A stretch of 51,746 bases of DNA from an uncultured Rhodospirillaceae bacterium (GTDB lineage: Bacteria; Pseudomonadota; Alphaproteobacteria; Dongiales; Dongiaceae). The stretch is from contig CADEFF010000018.1 of assembly GCA_902826565.1 (NCBI GenBank), positions 9,538 through 61,283 on the forward strand. The letters run 5' to 3'. How positions within the stretch are numbered: the first letter of the stretch is position 1; the number at the start of each line of letters is the position of its first letter. Positions 25,757 to 34,482 of the stretch are shown in pieces. A program made the position numbers and the translations under genes. The notes beneath the pieces are model-generated. The model saw only the letters and a list, made by a program, of their open reading frames with translations. It did not search any database and was not told the DNA's origin.

Positions 25757-28700
25757 TCGGCGTCCCCGACGGCCGACCAGGCCTTCACCCGGGCGAGATG
25801 CGCATAGTCGCTGTAGCGTGGCGCCGTGTCGGCGCGGGGCGAGGGAAGATAGGGCGTCTCCGCCCGGTCGAAATGCCGGATGAGCTCGGTCAGCCCGGCG
25901 AGCGCGGCCGCGGCGATCGCCGCCGGGTCCTGCTCCACCGCCTCGATCTCGCCGGCGGGATCGCCGCCGGAGAGGCGCCAATGGGCGAGCGCGGCGATCG
26001 CCGCCGGCGCGATCCCTTCGAAGCCGCCCGCGAGCAGCATTGCCGCCTCGAGCGGAAGCTGCGGGGCGAAGCCCTGAAGGATCTCGGATTTCTTCGGCAG
26101 AAGCCCCGTCTTGTAGTCGATCACCGCCAGCCGCCCGTCCTGCCGGCGATCGATCCGGTCGGCCTTGGCAGTCAGGATGAAGGCGCCGCCCGGCACCTCG
26201 ATCGCGAGCTGCCCCCGCCGTTCCGACCACGAGCGTTCGATTTCGGCAAGCTCGGCCGTGCGCGCGGCGGCGAACCAGCGCGCGATGCGCGCGAAGCGCG
26301 GCCACCAGAAGGCGCGGATCGCCGGGCGGTCGAGCAGCTCGCCGAACGCCGCCTCGCCGATGGCGAGCAGCGCCGGCAGCGGGTCTTCCGGCAGTGCTGC
26401 CGGATAGCGCTCGATGAAGCGATCGAGCGCGCGGTGGATGGCGTCGCCGCGCTGCGCCGCATCCGGCGGCTGGTCGAGCGGATCGAGCGCGCGCAGCTTC
26501 AGGATATGGCGCGCATAGATCGCGTAGGGATCGCGCATCCAGGTGCCGATCTCGGTGACCGACAGCCGCCGCGGCCGGAGCGCCACGGGCGGGCGCGGCT
26601 CCGGCCGCCTTTCCGGATCGAGCGCCGCCGGCCGGTCGAGCGCCGCGGCCCAGGCGAGATAGGGCCGCCGGGCATCGAGCGTCGCGGGCGGGATCCCTTT
26701 CGCCTGGAGCAGCGCATCGATGCGGGTCAGCCATCGCGCGGGCACGGCGGGGGCGCCGTCGGCCTTGGCGGCGCGCGTCATCACGGCGAGGGGCGCAGCC
26801 GCGGCAAGGGCGAAATCGAGCGCCGCGAGGCCGACCCTTCGCTCCGGCGAGGGCAGCCCGAACGCCTCCCGCATCGGCCGGCTCATCCAGGGATCGGCCG
26901 CCGGCTCGGGCGGCCAGCTCCCTTCGTTGAGGCCGCCCAGCACGATGAGATCCGCCTGCTGCAGCCGGGCCTCGAGCAGCCCCCAGATGAAGAGCCGCGG
27001 ATGCCGCCCCTGACGCGGCCGCACCACGGCGCGGCTCATCAGGGTCTCGAACAAGGCCGCATAGTCGCGGCCGGCGACCGGGGCTGCGACGCGGGCGGCG
27101 CCCGCCAGCTCCTCGATGAAGCGCGCCGCCGCATCGCCGGCATCGCCGGCCCAGAGCCGTGCGCGGCCCGTCCGATCGTCGCTCTCGGCCAGCGTCTCGG
27201 CGAGCAGCGCATGGGCGCGCACGAGCTCGGCGAGCGGGATCGGCCGGCGCGAAGCCACCAGCGCGAAGAAGGGCTGCATCGCGCGGGCGAGCCGCGCGAA
27301 CCAGGCGCGCGGCGGCGCCGAGCGCGCATCGCCCCTCCCGGTTGCCGCCAGCGCCGCCTCGAGGCCGGCGAGACCGGGTGCCGGACGCGGCCCGCGCAAG
27401 GCGGCGCGCTCGAGCCGCCGCACCCGCGCGCGAAATCGCCCCGGCGAGGTGCCGCCGGCGACCAGCGGATGCTTCAGCAGGGAGAGCAGCGGCACCGGTG
27501 CGGCATCGGCGACCGCCGCCGCGGCGATGAGCCGGAGCAGCGCGCCCGGCGGCGTCTCGGACAAGGGCTCGCCCGCCGAATCGTCGATCTCGATGTTCCA
27601 GCGCCCGAGCTCGGCCGTCACGCGACGCGCGAGACGGCGATCGGGCGTCACCAGGGCCGCACGCCGGCCTTCGACCTCGACGGCTTCGCGCAGCAGCAAT
27701 GCGATGGCGAGCGCCTCTTCCTGCTCGTTCGCGCAATCGATGCGGCGCAGCCCGATCCGCTCCGCATCGCCGCCTTCGATCCGATCGACGCCGATCAGGC
27801 CCGTCACCAGCCGCTGCCTTGCCGCCTCGCTCGGCTTGCGCGTCCAGCGGTCGGTGAGCGGCGCCGGCAACAGCGCCTCGGCGAGAAAGGCGCTCCGCAG
27901 GGCAAGGGCCGGCGCCGGCACGGCGCCCGGCCAAGGCAGCACCGCATCGGGCGGGCAACCGAGCCGGTCGAGCAGGCGGATCGGGCCATGCTGCGGATGG
28001 CTCGGGTCCTGCCGGACGGCGAGCCAGTATTCCGCATCGCCGCGATCGAGCCCGGCGAGCAGGATACGGCCTTGGGGAAGCGCGGCGACCGCGGCGATCA
28101 GCTCGGCGGTCGCCGGGATGCTGCCGGTCGAGCCGGCGACGATCACGGGGTCCTGCGGCGGGTCGCGGCGCCAGCGCGCGGCTTCCGCCTCGAGCAGCCG
28201 GTTCCGGCGCGCCGCGGGCCCGATGCCGCCCGCTTCGCGTTCGATGGCGGGCCAGCCTTCCGTCGCGATCTTGAGGAACTCGACGGTTTCGCCCCAATGC
28301 TGGGCCAGGTCCGCCGGCACCAGCTCGGCGAGCTTCGCGAAGGAGAGCCGCTCGGTTTCGACCTGGTCGATGAGCTGCGCGAGCGCGCCGGCGAGCGAAG
28401 CGGCCTGCTCGGGCGGCATGGCCCGGCCGCGCGCCGCAGCGGCCTTCCCGACCAGCGCCGCCAGCAGGAGCTGCCGCTCGAGTGGCGCCAGCAGCGACGG
28501 CAGGCCTGCATCGCCGCTCTCGGGCTGGAGCTCGCCGCCGAGCAGCAGCTCTTCCTCGTCGATGTCGCCGAGCGGCACGAGCAGCGGCAGCAGCAGCGCG
28601 CGGCCGTCGCTTTCGCGGAGGAACGCTTCCTGGAGCGCGCGGCAGGCGCGGCGCGTCGGCATCAGGATGCGATAGCGGGCGAGCGCCACCGGGTCGCCGC

Positions 28701-28806
28701 CCGTCTCCGCCAGCAGGCTCCGCGCCAGGCAGTCGACGAAGGAGAGGCCCGCCGGAATGGTGAAAACCTTGCCGCGAGCGCTCGCTCCGGGCGCGGCGTC
28801 GATCAT
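25753..28806 (-). CDS. addB: Double-strand break repair protein AddB
   Basis: AddB is the second AddAB subunit, with a degenerate helicase region that scans for recombination hotspots and a C-terminal nuclease. The 1017-residue protein begins VFTIPAGLSFVDCLARSLL and has YRILMPTRRACRALQEAF, a mid-protein IVLGGLNEGSWPPEPAADPWMSR segment, LSVTEIGTWMRDPYAIYARH, and the nuclease motif RLAVIDYKTG near the C-terminus. The alphaproteobacterial form is shorter than the Bacillus one, as here. The gene starts five bases after the murU stop and overlaps addA by four bases. Confidence 0.95.
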   Translation of the reverse strand: MIDAAPGASARGKVFTIPAGLSFVDCLARSLLAETGGDPVALARYRILMPTRRACRALQEAFLRESDGRALLLPLLVPLGDIDEEELLLGGELQPESGDAGLPSLLAPLERQLLLAALVGKAAAARGRAMPPEQAASLAGALAQLIDQVETERLSFAKLAELVPADLAQHWGETVEFLKIATEGWPAIEREAGGIGPAARRNRLLEAEAARWRRDPPQDPVIVAGSTGSIPATAELIAAVAALPQGRILLAGLDRGDAEYWLAVRQDPSHPQHGPIRLLDRLGCPPDAVLPWPGAVPAPALALRSAFLAEALLPAPLTDRWTRKPSEAARQRLVTGLIGVDRIEGGDAERIGLRRIDCANEQEEALAIALLLREAVEVEGRRAALVTPDRRLARRVTAELGRWNIEIDDSAGEPLSETPPGALLRLIAAAAVADAAPVPLLSLLKHPLVAGGTSPGRFRARVRRLERAALRGPRPAPGLAGLEAALAATGRGDARSAPPRAWFARLARAMQPFFALVASRRPIPLAELVRAHALLAETLAESDDRTGRARLWAGDAGDAAARFIEELAGAARVAAPVAGRDYAALFETLMSRAVVRPRQGRHPRLFIWGLLEARLQQADLIVLGGLNEGSWPPEPAADPWMSRPMREAFGLPSPERRVGLAALDFALAAAAPLAVMTRAAKADGAPAVPARWLTRIDALLQAKGIPPATLDARRPYLAWAAALDRPAALDPERRPEPRPPVALRPRRLSVTEIGTWMRDPYAIYARHILKLRALDPLDQPPDAAQRGDAIHRALDRFIERYPAALPEDPLPALLAIGEAAFGELLDRPAIRAFWWPRFARIARWFAAARTAELAEIERSWSERRGQLAIEVPGGAFILTAKADRIDRRQDGRLAVIDYKTGLLPKKSEILQGFAPQLPLEAAMLLAGGFEGIAPAAIAALAHWRLSGGDPAGEIEAVEQDPAAIAAAALAGLTELIRHFDRAETPYLPSPRADTAPRYSDYAHLARVKAWSAVGDAE

Positions 28807-28811
28807 CGGCC

Positions 28812-29534
28812 CTATCCCGCGAAGCCGGTTTCGGCGAGCCGCGCCTCGACCTCGGCCAGATGGCGCGGCGTGCTCACATGATACCAGTCGCCGTCATGGC
28901 GGATGCCGTAAAGCCGGCCCGCCTCGATGGCGCGGTCATAGAGCAGATTGAGCGAGAAGAACCCGTCCGGCGCGCCCGCGAAGAGACGCGGATGCAGGAT
29001 CTGCAGGCCGGAGAAGAGGAAGGGTGCCACCTCCAGCTCCTTGCGGCGCCGGATGCGCCCGTCGGGGCCGAGGATGAAATCGCCCGGCCCGTCATAGCCG
29101 ACGGCGGTCACCGTCGGCTGCAGCAGCAGCACGCCGTCCGTCTCCGCTTCGTCCCAGGCGCCGGCGAGACGATGGATCGCGTCCTCGCGGCCATTGAGCC
29201 AGAGGATCTTGGCGTTGACCGAGAGGAAGGGGTCGGGTCCCAGCAGCGGCAGCGCCTTCCGGATGCCGCCGCCGGTCTCGAGGATCTCCGGCTCGTGCGA
29301 GAACAGTATCTCGATGTCGCGCCGCCGCCCGAGATGCTCGACGATCATCTCGGCGCGATAATGCGTGTTGACGACCGCGCGCGCGACGCCGGCCGCGACG
29401 AGCCGGTCGAGCACCCAATCGATGAGCGGCCGGCCGGCGACGCGCACCAGCGGCTTCGGCAGGCTGTCGGTGATCGGCCGGAGGCGGGTGCCGAGCCCCG
29501 CTGCCAGCACCATGGCGGTCTTCGGTGGGGTCAT
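28812..29534 (-). CDS. murU: N-acetylmuramate-1-phosphate uridylyltransferase
   Basis: The 240-residue nucleotidyltransferase has the signature VLAAGLGTRLRPITDSLPKP (9-28), the NTHYRAEMI region, ETGGGI (sugar binding), VNAKILWLNG metal site and a C-terminal DWYHVSTPRHLAEVE. Its size and its place beside an AmgK-like kinase point to MurU, which makes UDP-MurNAc from MurNAc-1-phosphate in cell-wall recycling, bypassing de novo (fosfomycin-sensitive) synthesis. The start overlaps the amgK stop by four bases. A general sugar-nucleotide role cannot be excluded, but the pair is the recognised recycling module. Confidence 0.85.
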   Translation of the reverse strand: MTPPKTAMVLAAGLGTRLRPITDSLPKPLVRVAGRPLIDWVLDRLVAAGVARAVVNTHYRAEMIVEHLGRRRDIEILFSHEPEILETGGGIRKALPLLGPDPFLSVNAKILWLNGREDAIHRLAGAWDEAETDGVLLLQPTVTAVGYDGPGDFILGPDGRIRRRKELEVAPFLFSGLQILHPRLFAGAPDGFFSLNLLYDRAIEAGRLYGIRHDGDWYHVSTPRHLAEVEARLAETGFAG

Positions 29535-30553
29535 GATCCTCGAATTTCGGGCACGCCGCGGGCGGCGGGCGGCAGATGACGGTCGAACCAGCGCGCGAGC
29601 GGCGCCAGCGCGGGTCGGGCGAGCGCGGTCTCGAGCTGCCGCCAGACGCGCGGCATATGGACGAGATAACCGGGCTTGCCGTCGCGTTTCAGGAGCCGCG
29701 TGAAGGTGCCGAGGATGCGGGTGTGGCGCTCGGCGCCGAACACCGCATAGGCGTCGGCGAACGCTTCGCGATCGAGCGACGGGAAGGCGGCGAGGAAACG
29801 GTCCTGGAGCGCGGCGCCGAGGGCCGGATCGATATCGCGTCGCGCATCCTGCAGCAGCGACATGAGATCGAAGGGCAAGGGCCCCCGCATGGCATCCTGG
29901 AAATCGAGCAGCCCGCAGGCCGCGACGCCCGGCCGCTCCGGCAGCCAGAGCAGATTGTCGACATGGAAATCGAAATGGACGAAGCCGGCCGGCAGTCGCC
30001 GGCCCTTCGGCAGCACGTCCTGCCAGGCCGCGAGGAACTCCGCCCGCACCGGCTCCGGCGCCGCGGCGCCGCGCATGGCCGGCCAGTACCAGTCGAGGAG
30101 GAGCGATACCTCGCGCAAGGCGCGCGGGTCGTCGAGCGCCGGAAGCGAGGCGAGATCCGCCGGGGCAAGGCGTCGCTGCAGCGCGATCAGCAGATCGACC
30201 GCGCGCTCGTAGAGCATCGCCGGATCGATGCTCCGGGCGAGGAGCCGCGTATAGGTGTCGTCGCCGAGATCCTCGAGCAGCACCAGCCCCGCCTCCTCGT
30301 CGGCGGCGAAGATGCGCGGCGCGCTGAGCTCCATGCCGGCGAGGAGCCGCGCCACGGCGAGGAAGGGCCGCACATTCTCCTGCGGCGGCGGCGCATCCAT
30401 CAGCACAGCGCGGCGCGCGCCCTCGATCAGGCGATCGTAGCGCCGGAAGGAGGCGTCGCCCGCGAGCAGCCTGCGCTCCGCGCGGTCCCAGCCGGTCCGC
30501 GCGAGGAAGCCGGCGATGGCCTGGTCGCGCGCCGTGCGTCCGCCGTCAGCCAT
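29531..30553 (-). CDS. amgK: Anomeric MurNAc/GlcNAc kinase (APH fold)
   Basis: The 340-residue protein of the aminoglycoside-phosphotransferase family has LLAGDASFRRYDRL near the N-terminus, the hinge LVLLEDLGDDTY, the catalytic loop HFDFHVDNLLWL (H-x-D-x4-N) and the metal-binding GLLDFQDAMRGPLPFDL. AmgK phosphorylates N-acetylmuramate and N-acetylglucosamine at the anomeric position, giving the MurU substrate. Pairing with murU supports this over a generic APH function. It overlaps tsaE by eight bases at its start and murU by four at its end, so tsaE-amgK-murU-addB-addA is one compact unit. Confidence 0.87.
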   Translation of the reverse strand: MADGGRTARDQAIAGFLARTGWDRAERRLLAGDASFRRYDRLIEGARRAVLMDAPPPQENVRPFLAVARLLAGMELSAPRIFAADEEAGLVLLEDLGDDTYTRLLARSIDPAMLYERAVDLLIALQRRLAPADLASLPALDDPRALREVSLLLDWYWPAMRGAAAPEPVRAEFLAAWQDVLPKGRRLPAGFVHFDFHVDNLLWLPERPGVAACGLLDFQDAMRGPLPFDLMSLLQDARRDIDPALGAALQDRFLAAFPSLDREAFADAYAVFGAERHTRILGTFTRLLKRDGKPGYLVHMPRVWRQLETALARPALAPLARWFDRHLPPAARGVPEIRGS

Positions 30554-31037
30554 CGAACTGCAATCCCCGGAGCCGCTCTGTCCATCCGCCGGCCGGGACG
30601 AGCGTCGCGAGCCGCGCGCCGGGATCGGCGGCGAATTCGAGCGCGATCGTCAGCCGCTCGGCGGGCAAGAGGCGCCCCAGCCGCTCCGGCCATTCGATCA
30701 CGACGATCCCGTCCTCGAAGGCGTCCTCGATACCGAGCTCATAGGCTTCCTCCGGCGCCGCCAGCCGGTAGAGATCGAAATGCCAGAGCGTGCCTTTCGG
30801 CGTCTCGTAGCTCTGCACCAAGGTGAAGGTCGGCGACGGCACTTCCTCGCCGGCACCGGTGAGCGCGCCGATCAGGCTTCGCGCGAAGCTCGTCTTGCCC
30901 GCGCCGAGATCGCCCGAAAGCGCGATCACGTCGCCGCGCTCGAGCAGGGGCGCCAGCGCCGCCGCGAGCCGCACCGTCGCCGCCTCGTCGGCCAGCGGCA
31001 GGCGGTCGTTCCCGGCGCGCGTCGCGGAGCGGATCAT
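30546..31037 (-). CDS. tsaE: tRNA t6A biosynthesis ATPase TsaE
   Basis: TsaE is the small ATPase that helps the TsaB-TsaD complex install threonylcarbamoyl on A37 of ANN-decoding tRNAs. The 163-residue protein has the P-loop SGDLGAGKTSFARSL (41-55), SPTFTLVQSYE, WHFDLYRL, the family segment LGIEDAFEDGIVVIEWPERLG. The ATG at 31037 gives the family length; the frame extends to 31115 without support. It starts a unit with amgK and is divergent from the ferredoxin-NADP reductase gene, with 191 bases between. MtaB encoded at 5642 modifies the t6A that TsaE helps to make. Confidence 0.94.
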   Translation of the reverse strand: MIRSATRAGNDRLPLADEAATVRLAAALAPLLERGDVIALSGDLGAGKTSFARSLIGALTGAGEEVPSPTFTLVQSYETPKGTLWHFDLYRLAAPEEAYELGIEDAFEDGIVVIEWPERLGRLLPAERLTIALEFAADPGARLATLVPAGGWTERLRGLQFDG

Positions 31038-31228
31038 CGCCGGGTTGTAGCCATTGCCGGCCCCGGGTGGCAACCCTCGCGCCCTGCGTCGCCGCGCGCC
31101 GCGCGGATTCCGCATTGCCGATTCCGCACCGGCCGCGACTCGGCCTTGCGTCGGCGGGGCCTCGCCGCCATGTTACCGCGCCGGCGCAGAACCCGAAGGT
31201 CCGGCCGGTCACGAGCGGAGGGAGTCCC

Positions 31229-32245
31229 ATGCCAACGAACCACGAAACGGATGTCGCCATCATCGGCGCCGGCCCGGTCGGACTCTTCGCCGTGTTCGAA
31301 TGCGGCATGCTGAAGATGCGCTGCCACGTACTGGATGCGCTCGACATGGCGGGCGGCCAATGCGTGGCGCTCTATCCCGAGAAGCCGATCTACGACATCC
31401 CCGGCTACCCGCGCATCGAGGCGGCGGAGCTGGTGCGCCAGCTCGAGGCGCAGGCGGCGCCCTTCGCGCCCGTCTATCATTTCGGCCATCAGGTCGAGAA
31501 AGTCGAACGGACCGGGAGCGGTTTCCGCGTGGAGACCGCGAACGGCACCGTGGTCGAGGCGAAGGCCGTCATCATCGCCGCCGGCGTCGGCGCCTTCGGA
31601 CCGAACCGGCCGCCGCTCGAAGGCATCGAGGCCTATGAGGGCCGGAGCGTCCATTATCTCGTGAAGCGCCGCGAGGATTTCCGCGGCCGGCGCATCGTGA
31701 TCGCCGGCGGCGGGGATTCCGCGCTCGACTGGGTGCTGTCGCTGGCGGAGCTGGCCGAGCATATCTACGTCATCCATCGCCGCCCGAAGTTCCGCGCCGC
31801 GCCCGAAAGCGTGGCGCGCATGGAGGCGCTCGCGAAGGCCGGCAAGGTCGAGCTCGTGATCCCCTATCAGCTGCACGGCCTCGAGGGCAGCGACGGCGCG
31901 CTTTCCGCCGTCACCGTCGCGACGCTCGAAGGCCAGGTGCGGCGGCTCGAGGCGGATACACTGCTGCCCTTTTTCGGCCTCGCCATGAATCTGGGACCGA
32001 TCGCCCGCTGGGGGCTCAATCTCGACAAGCACCACATCCTGGTCGATCCGGCGACCGCGCAGACGAGCGAGCCCGGCATCTTCGCGATCGGCGACATCGC
32101 GCATTATCCCGGCAAGCTGAAGCTCATCCTCTGCGGCTTCTCGGAGGCCGCCCTCGCCGCCCATGCGATCCATCCGCTGGTCCATCCGGGCCAGGCGCTG
32201 CATTTCGAATATTCGACGACGACGGGCGTGCCGGGGGCGGCCTGA
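31229..32245 (+). CDS. Ferredoxin/flavodoxin-NADP reductase (TrxR-like)
   Basis: The 338-residue flavoprotein has the thioredoxin-reductase fold with an FAD site IIGAGPVGLFAVFECGM (10-26), AGGQCVALYPEKPIYDIPGYP, an NADP site VIAGGGDSALDW and the C-terminal FAD segment IFAIGDIAHYPGKLKLILCGFSEA. The redox CxxC of true thioredoxin reductase is missing, so it fits the YumC-type ferredoxin-NADP reductases. These pass electrons between NADPH and ferredoxin in the cytoplasm. The ATG at 31229 has an excellent site, GGAGGGAG. It is the only plus-strand gene between tsaE and divL and ends 25 bases from the divL stop. It could feed the Rieske oxygenase, but nothing links them directly. Confidence 0.9.
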   Translation: MPTNHETDVAIIGAGPVGLFAVFECGMLKMRCHVLDALDMAGGQCVALYPEKPIYDIPGYPRIEAAELVRQLEAQAAPFAPVYHFGHQVEKVERTGSGFRVETANGTVVEAKAVIIAAGVGAFGPNRPPLEGIEAYEGRSVHYLVKRREDFRGRRIVIAGGGDSALDWVLSLAELAEHIYVIHRRPKFRAAPESVARMEALAKAGKVELVIPYQLHGLEGSDGALSAVTVATLEGQVRRLEADTLLPFFGLAMNLGPIARWGLNLDKHHILVDPATAQTSEPGIFAIGDIAHYPGKLKLILCGFSEAALAAHAIHPLVHPGQALHFEYSTTTGVPGAA

Positions 32246-32270
32246 GCCGGCCGCCGCACGGCCGCGAGGG

Positions 32271-34412
32271 CTACTGCGCGGCGGTCGCTTCCGGCGCCGC
32301 CTCGAACGGCAGACGGCAGGTGACCTTGGTGCCCTGACCGGTCTTGGATTGCAGCTCGACGCTGCCGCCATGGAGCTCGATCAGGCTCTTCACCAGCGCC
32401 AGCCCGAGGCCGCCGGCGCCCTGACGCTGGCCGCCGATGCGCGAGAACTTCTCGAAAGCCACCGCCTGGTCCTGCTCGGCGATGCCGACGCCGTTGTCAG
32501 CGACCGACATGACGAGCTGGTCCGCCTCGCGCCGCGCGCCGATGCGGATCGTGCCGCCGACGCCGGTATATTTGATCGAATTGCTGATGAGATTGAAGAT
32601 CGCCTGCTTCAGACGGCGCTGATCGCCGATCACCGTGCCGATATCGGGCGGGCAATCGAGCTCGATGGTGAGGCCGCGATTGCGCGCGCGTTCCGCCGTG
32701 AAAGCGAGGAGATCCTGGAGCAGCGAGGAGATCTCGACCGGCGCGCGCTCGAGCGCGAGATAGCCGGCCTCGATGGTCGCGATGTCGAGGATGTCGTTGA
32801 TCAGGTTCAGGAGCTGCTGCGAGGCATCCATGATGCCTTGGCTGTATTCGGCCTGCCGCTCGTTGAGCCGTCCGAAATACTGCTGATGCAGGATCTCCGA
32901 GAAGCCGATGATGGCGTTGAGCGGCGTGCGCAGCTCATAGGAGACGTTCGCGAGGAACTCGGATTTGAGCCGGTCCGCCGTCTCGAGCGCGGCGTTGCGC
33001 TCGGCGAGCGCGCGCTGCACCCGCTCGCTGTCGCTGACGTCGAAATAGATCAGCAGGGTCGCCCCGTCCGGCAGCGGCACCACGGCGAACTCCAGCACGG
33101 AACCGTCGGTGCGCTCGAGCCGGCCGGTGTTGGTGGTGCGGTCCTCGATCCAGCCGAGGACGCGTTCCTTGAAGGCTTTCCAGTTGGCGACCGGATCGAC
33201 ATAGGGCCGCATGCGCTCCATCAGGATGGAGATGTGGGGACCTTCCGCGAGTTCCTCGCCATCCAGCCCCCAGAGCTTCACATAGGCCGGGTTGAAGAGC
33301 TTGAGCCGCCCGTCCGCGCCGAAGACGGCGATGCCTTCATAGAGATTATCGAGCGTCTCGCGCTGCACCGCGGTGAGCGTGTTGAAGGAACGCTCGAGCG
33401 CGAGGGTGTCGGTCACGTCCTCGTAGCTCACCACCACGCCGCCGAAGGGGTGCGGCGCCACGAGCTGCCGCGCCGTGCGTCCGTCCGGCAGATGCAGCAG
33501 GCTCTCGGCCGCCGAGATGGTCGACATGAGCTGTCGCTTCACCTCGCGCTTGTAGGCCGGGAAATCCGACTGCTCGGGAAGGCTGCGCCGCTCGCGGAGA
33601 ATCTCCATGAGCTCGTCCAGTGTCGGTTCGCCGCGCAGCGCCTCGGCCTCGAGCCCGAAGAGCCGCCGATAGCCGTCATTGAAGAATTTGAGCCGCGTGT
33701 CGGGGCCGAGAATGATGATCCCGGTGCCGAGGCTCTCCAGCACCTCGGCATGGGCCTGGACATGCCGCGCCAGCTCGAACTGGGTCGATTCGAGGCTGGT
33801 CACGTCGAAACCGAAACCGGCCATGCCGCCGTCCGGCAGCGGCTGCTCGGTGAACTCGAACAGCCGCCGGTCGCCCGCCAGCACGATCGGCCGGCTCTCC
33901 GACTGGGCGAGCCGGAGATCGCGTACCCGCCGCGCCAGATCGTTGCCGCCGGCGATCTCCAGATTTTTCGCCAGCACCTGCGGACGATCCGCCTCGACGG
34001 CGCGCGCATAGGCCTGGTTCACGAACTCGATCCCGAGCCCGGTGTCGCGGCGCCAGATCGGCACCGGCAGGTTGTCGAGCAGGGTCTGCAATCGATCGCG
34101 GGCCGCCGCCATGGCGGTGATCTCGGCTGCCGCCGCCGCGCTCGCGTTCTCGTAGCTGCTGCGCTCGGCGGCGGCTTCCTGCTCGCGCCGATCGGCGGCG
34201 GCCTGCGCGCGGCGGACCGCCCACCAGGCATAGGCGGCACCCAGGGCGAGACCGGTGAGGAGGCCGGCGACGAGCAGCAGCACGGCGAGCCCGCCCAGGG
34301 GAACGCGCGCGGCCGGTTCGACCGTCGCCGTCTGCGCAAGAGCCGGCCACGGCAGGAGGAACGCCATACCGACGCCCATGCCAGACTTCAGCAATGCGGC
34401 GATCTTCCCCAC
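32271..34412 (-). CDS. divL: DivL-type PAS pseudo-histidine kinase
   Basis: The 713-residue protein has a signal-like or first membrane segment, a clear helix at about 38-62 (GLAVLLLVAGLLTGLALGA), a coiled linker, about three PAS domains (110-470) and a histidine-kinase region. The phosphoacceptor box reads NVSYELRTPLNAIIGF: the usual His is Tyr492 (codon TAT at 32937-32939). That is the hallmark of DivL, which controls the CckA-CtrA cell-cycle phosphorelay in alphaproteobacteria. The ATP domain looks intact, with NLISNSIKYT, DNGVGI and GGLGLALVKSL. It lies 70 bases after ahcY. The GTG at 34412 is uncertain; ATGs at 34379 and 34367 are alternatives. Confidence 0.88.
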   Translation of the reverse strand: MGKIAALLKSGMGVGMAFLLPWPALAQTATVEPAARVPLGGLAVLLLVAGLLTGLALGAAYAWWAVRRAQAAADRREQEAAAERSSYENASAAAAAEITAMAAARDRLQTLLDNLPVPIWRRDTGLGIEFVNQAYARAVEADRPQVLAKNLEIAGGNDLARRVRDLRLAQSESRPIVLAGDRRLFEFTEQPLPDGGMAGFGFDVTSLESTQFELARHVQAHAEVLESLGTGIIILGPDTRLKFFNDGYRRLFGLEAEALRGEPTLDELMEILRERRSLPEQSDFPAYKREVKRQLMSTISAAESLLHLPDGRTARQLVAPHPFGGVVVSYEDVTDTLALERSFNTLTAVQRETLDNLYEGIAVFGADGRLKLFNPAYVKLWGLDGEELAEGPHISILMERMRPYVDPVANWKAFKERVLGWIEDRTTNTGRLERTDGSVLEFAVVPLPDGATLLIYFDVSDSERVQRALAERNAALETADRLKSEFLANVSYELRTPLNAIIGFSEILHQQYFGRLNERQAEYSQGIMDASQQLLNLINDILDIATIEAGYLALERAPVEISSLLQDLLAFTAERARNRGLTIELDCPPDIGTVIGDQRRLKQAIFNLISNSIKYTGVGGTIRIGARREADQLVMSVADNGVGIAEQDQAVAFEKFSRIGGQRQGAGGLGLALVKSLIELHGGSVELQSKTGQGTKVTCRLPFEAAPEATAAQ

Positions 34413-34459
34413 GCCGTCACTCTAGGCATCGGGAGGCTCCGGAAACAAGCGGGGAGAGA

Positions 34460-34477
34460 GCCGGCGCGCGCGCCGGC
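34460..34477. terminator. GC palindrome after ahcY
   Basis: The perfect 18-base palindrome GCCGGCGCG/CGCGCCGGC lies five bases beyond the ahcY stop and is flanked by GCGGGG and CCCCGC, which can extend the stem with a bulge. No run of T follows, so it would be a weak terminator or an mRNA-stabilizing hairpin between ahcY and divL. Confidence 0.4.
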
Positions 34478-34482
34478 CCCGC

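Noticed and set aside
22295..28297. Single minus-strand frame of 2000 codons
   Set aside because: Its first 847 codons are the shadow of addB in another frame; only the part from 25756 is addA, which has its own start overlapping the addB stop.
25747..28881. Plus-strand frame of 1044 codons
   Set aside because: It is fully antisense to addB, with no recognisable domain and Arg/Gly-rich composition.
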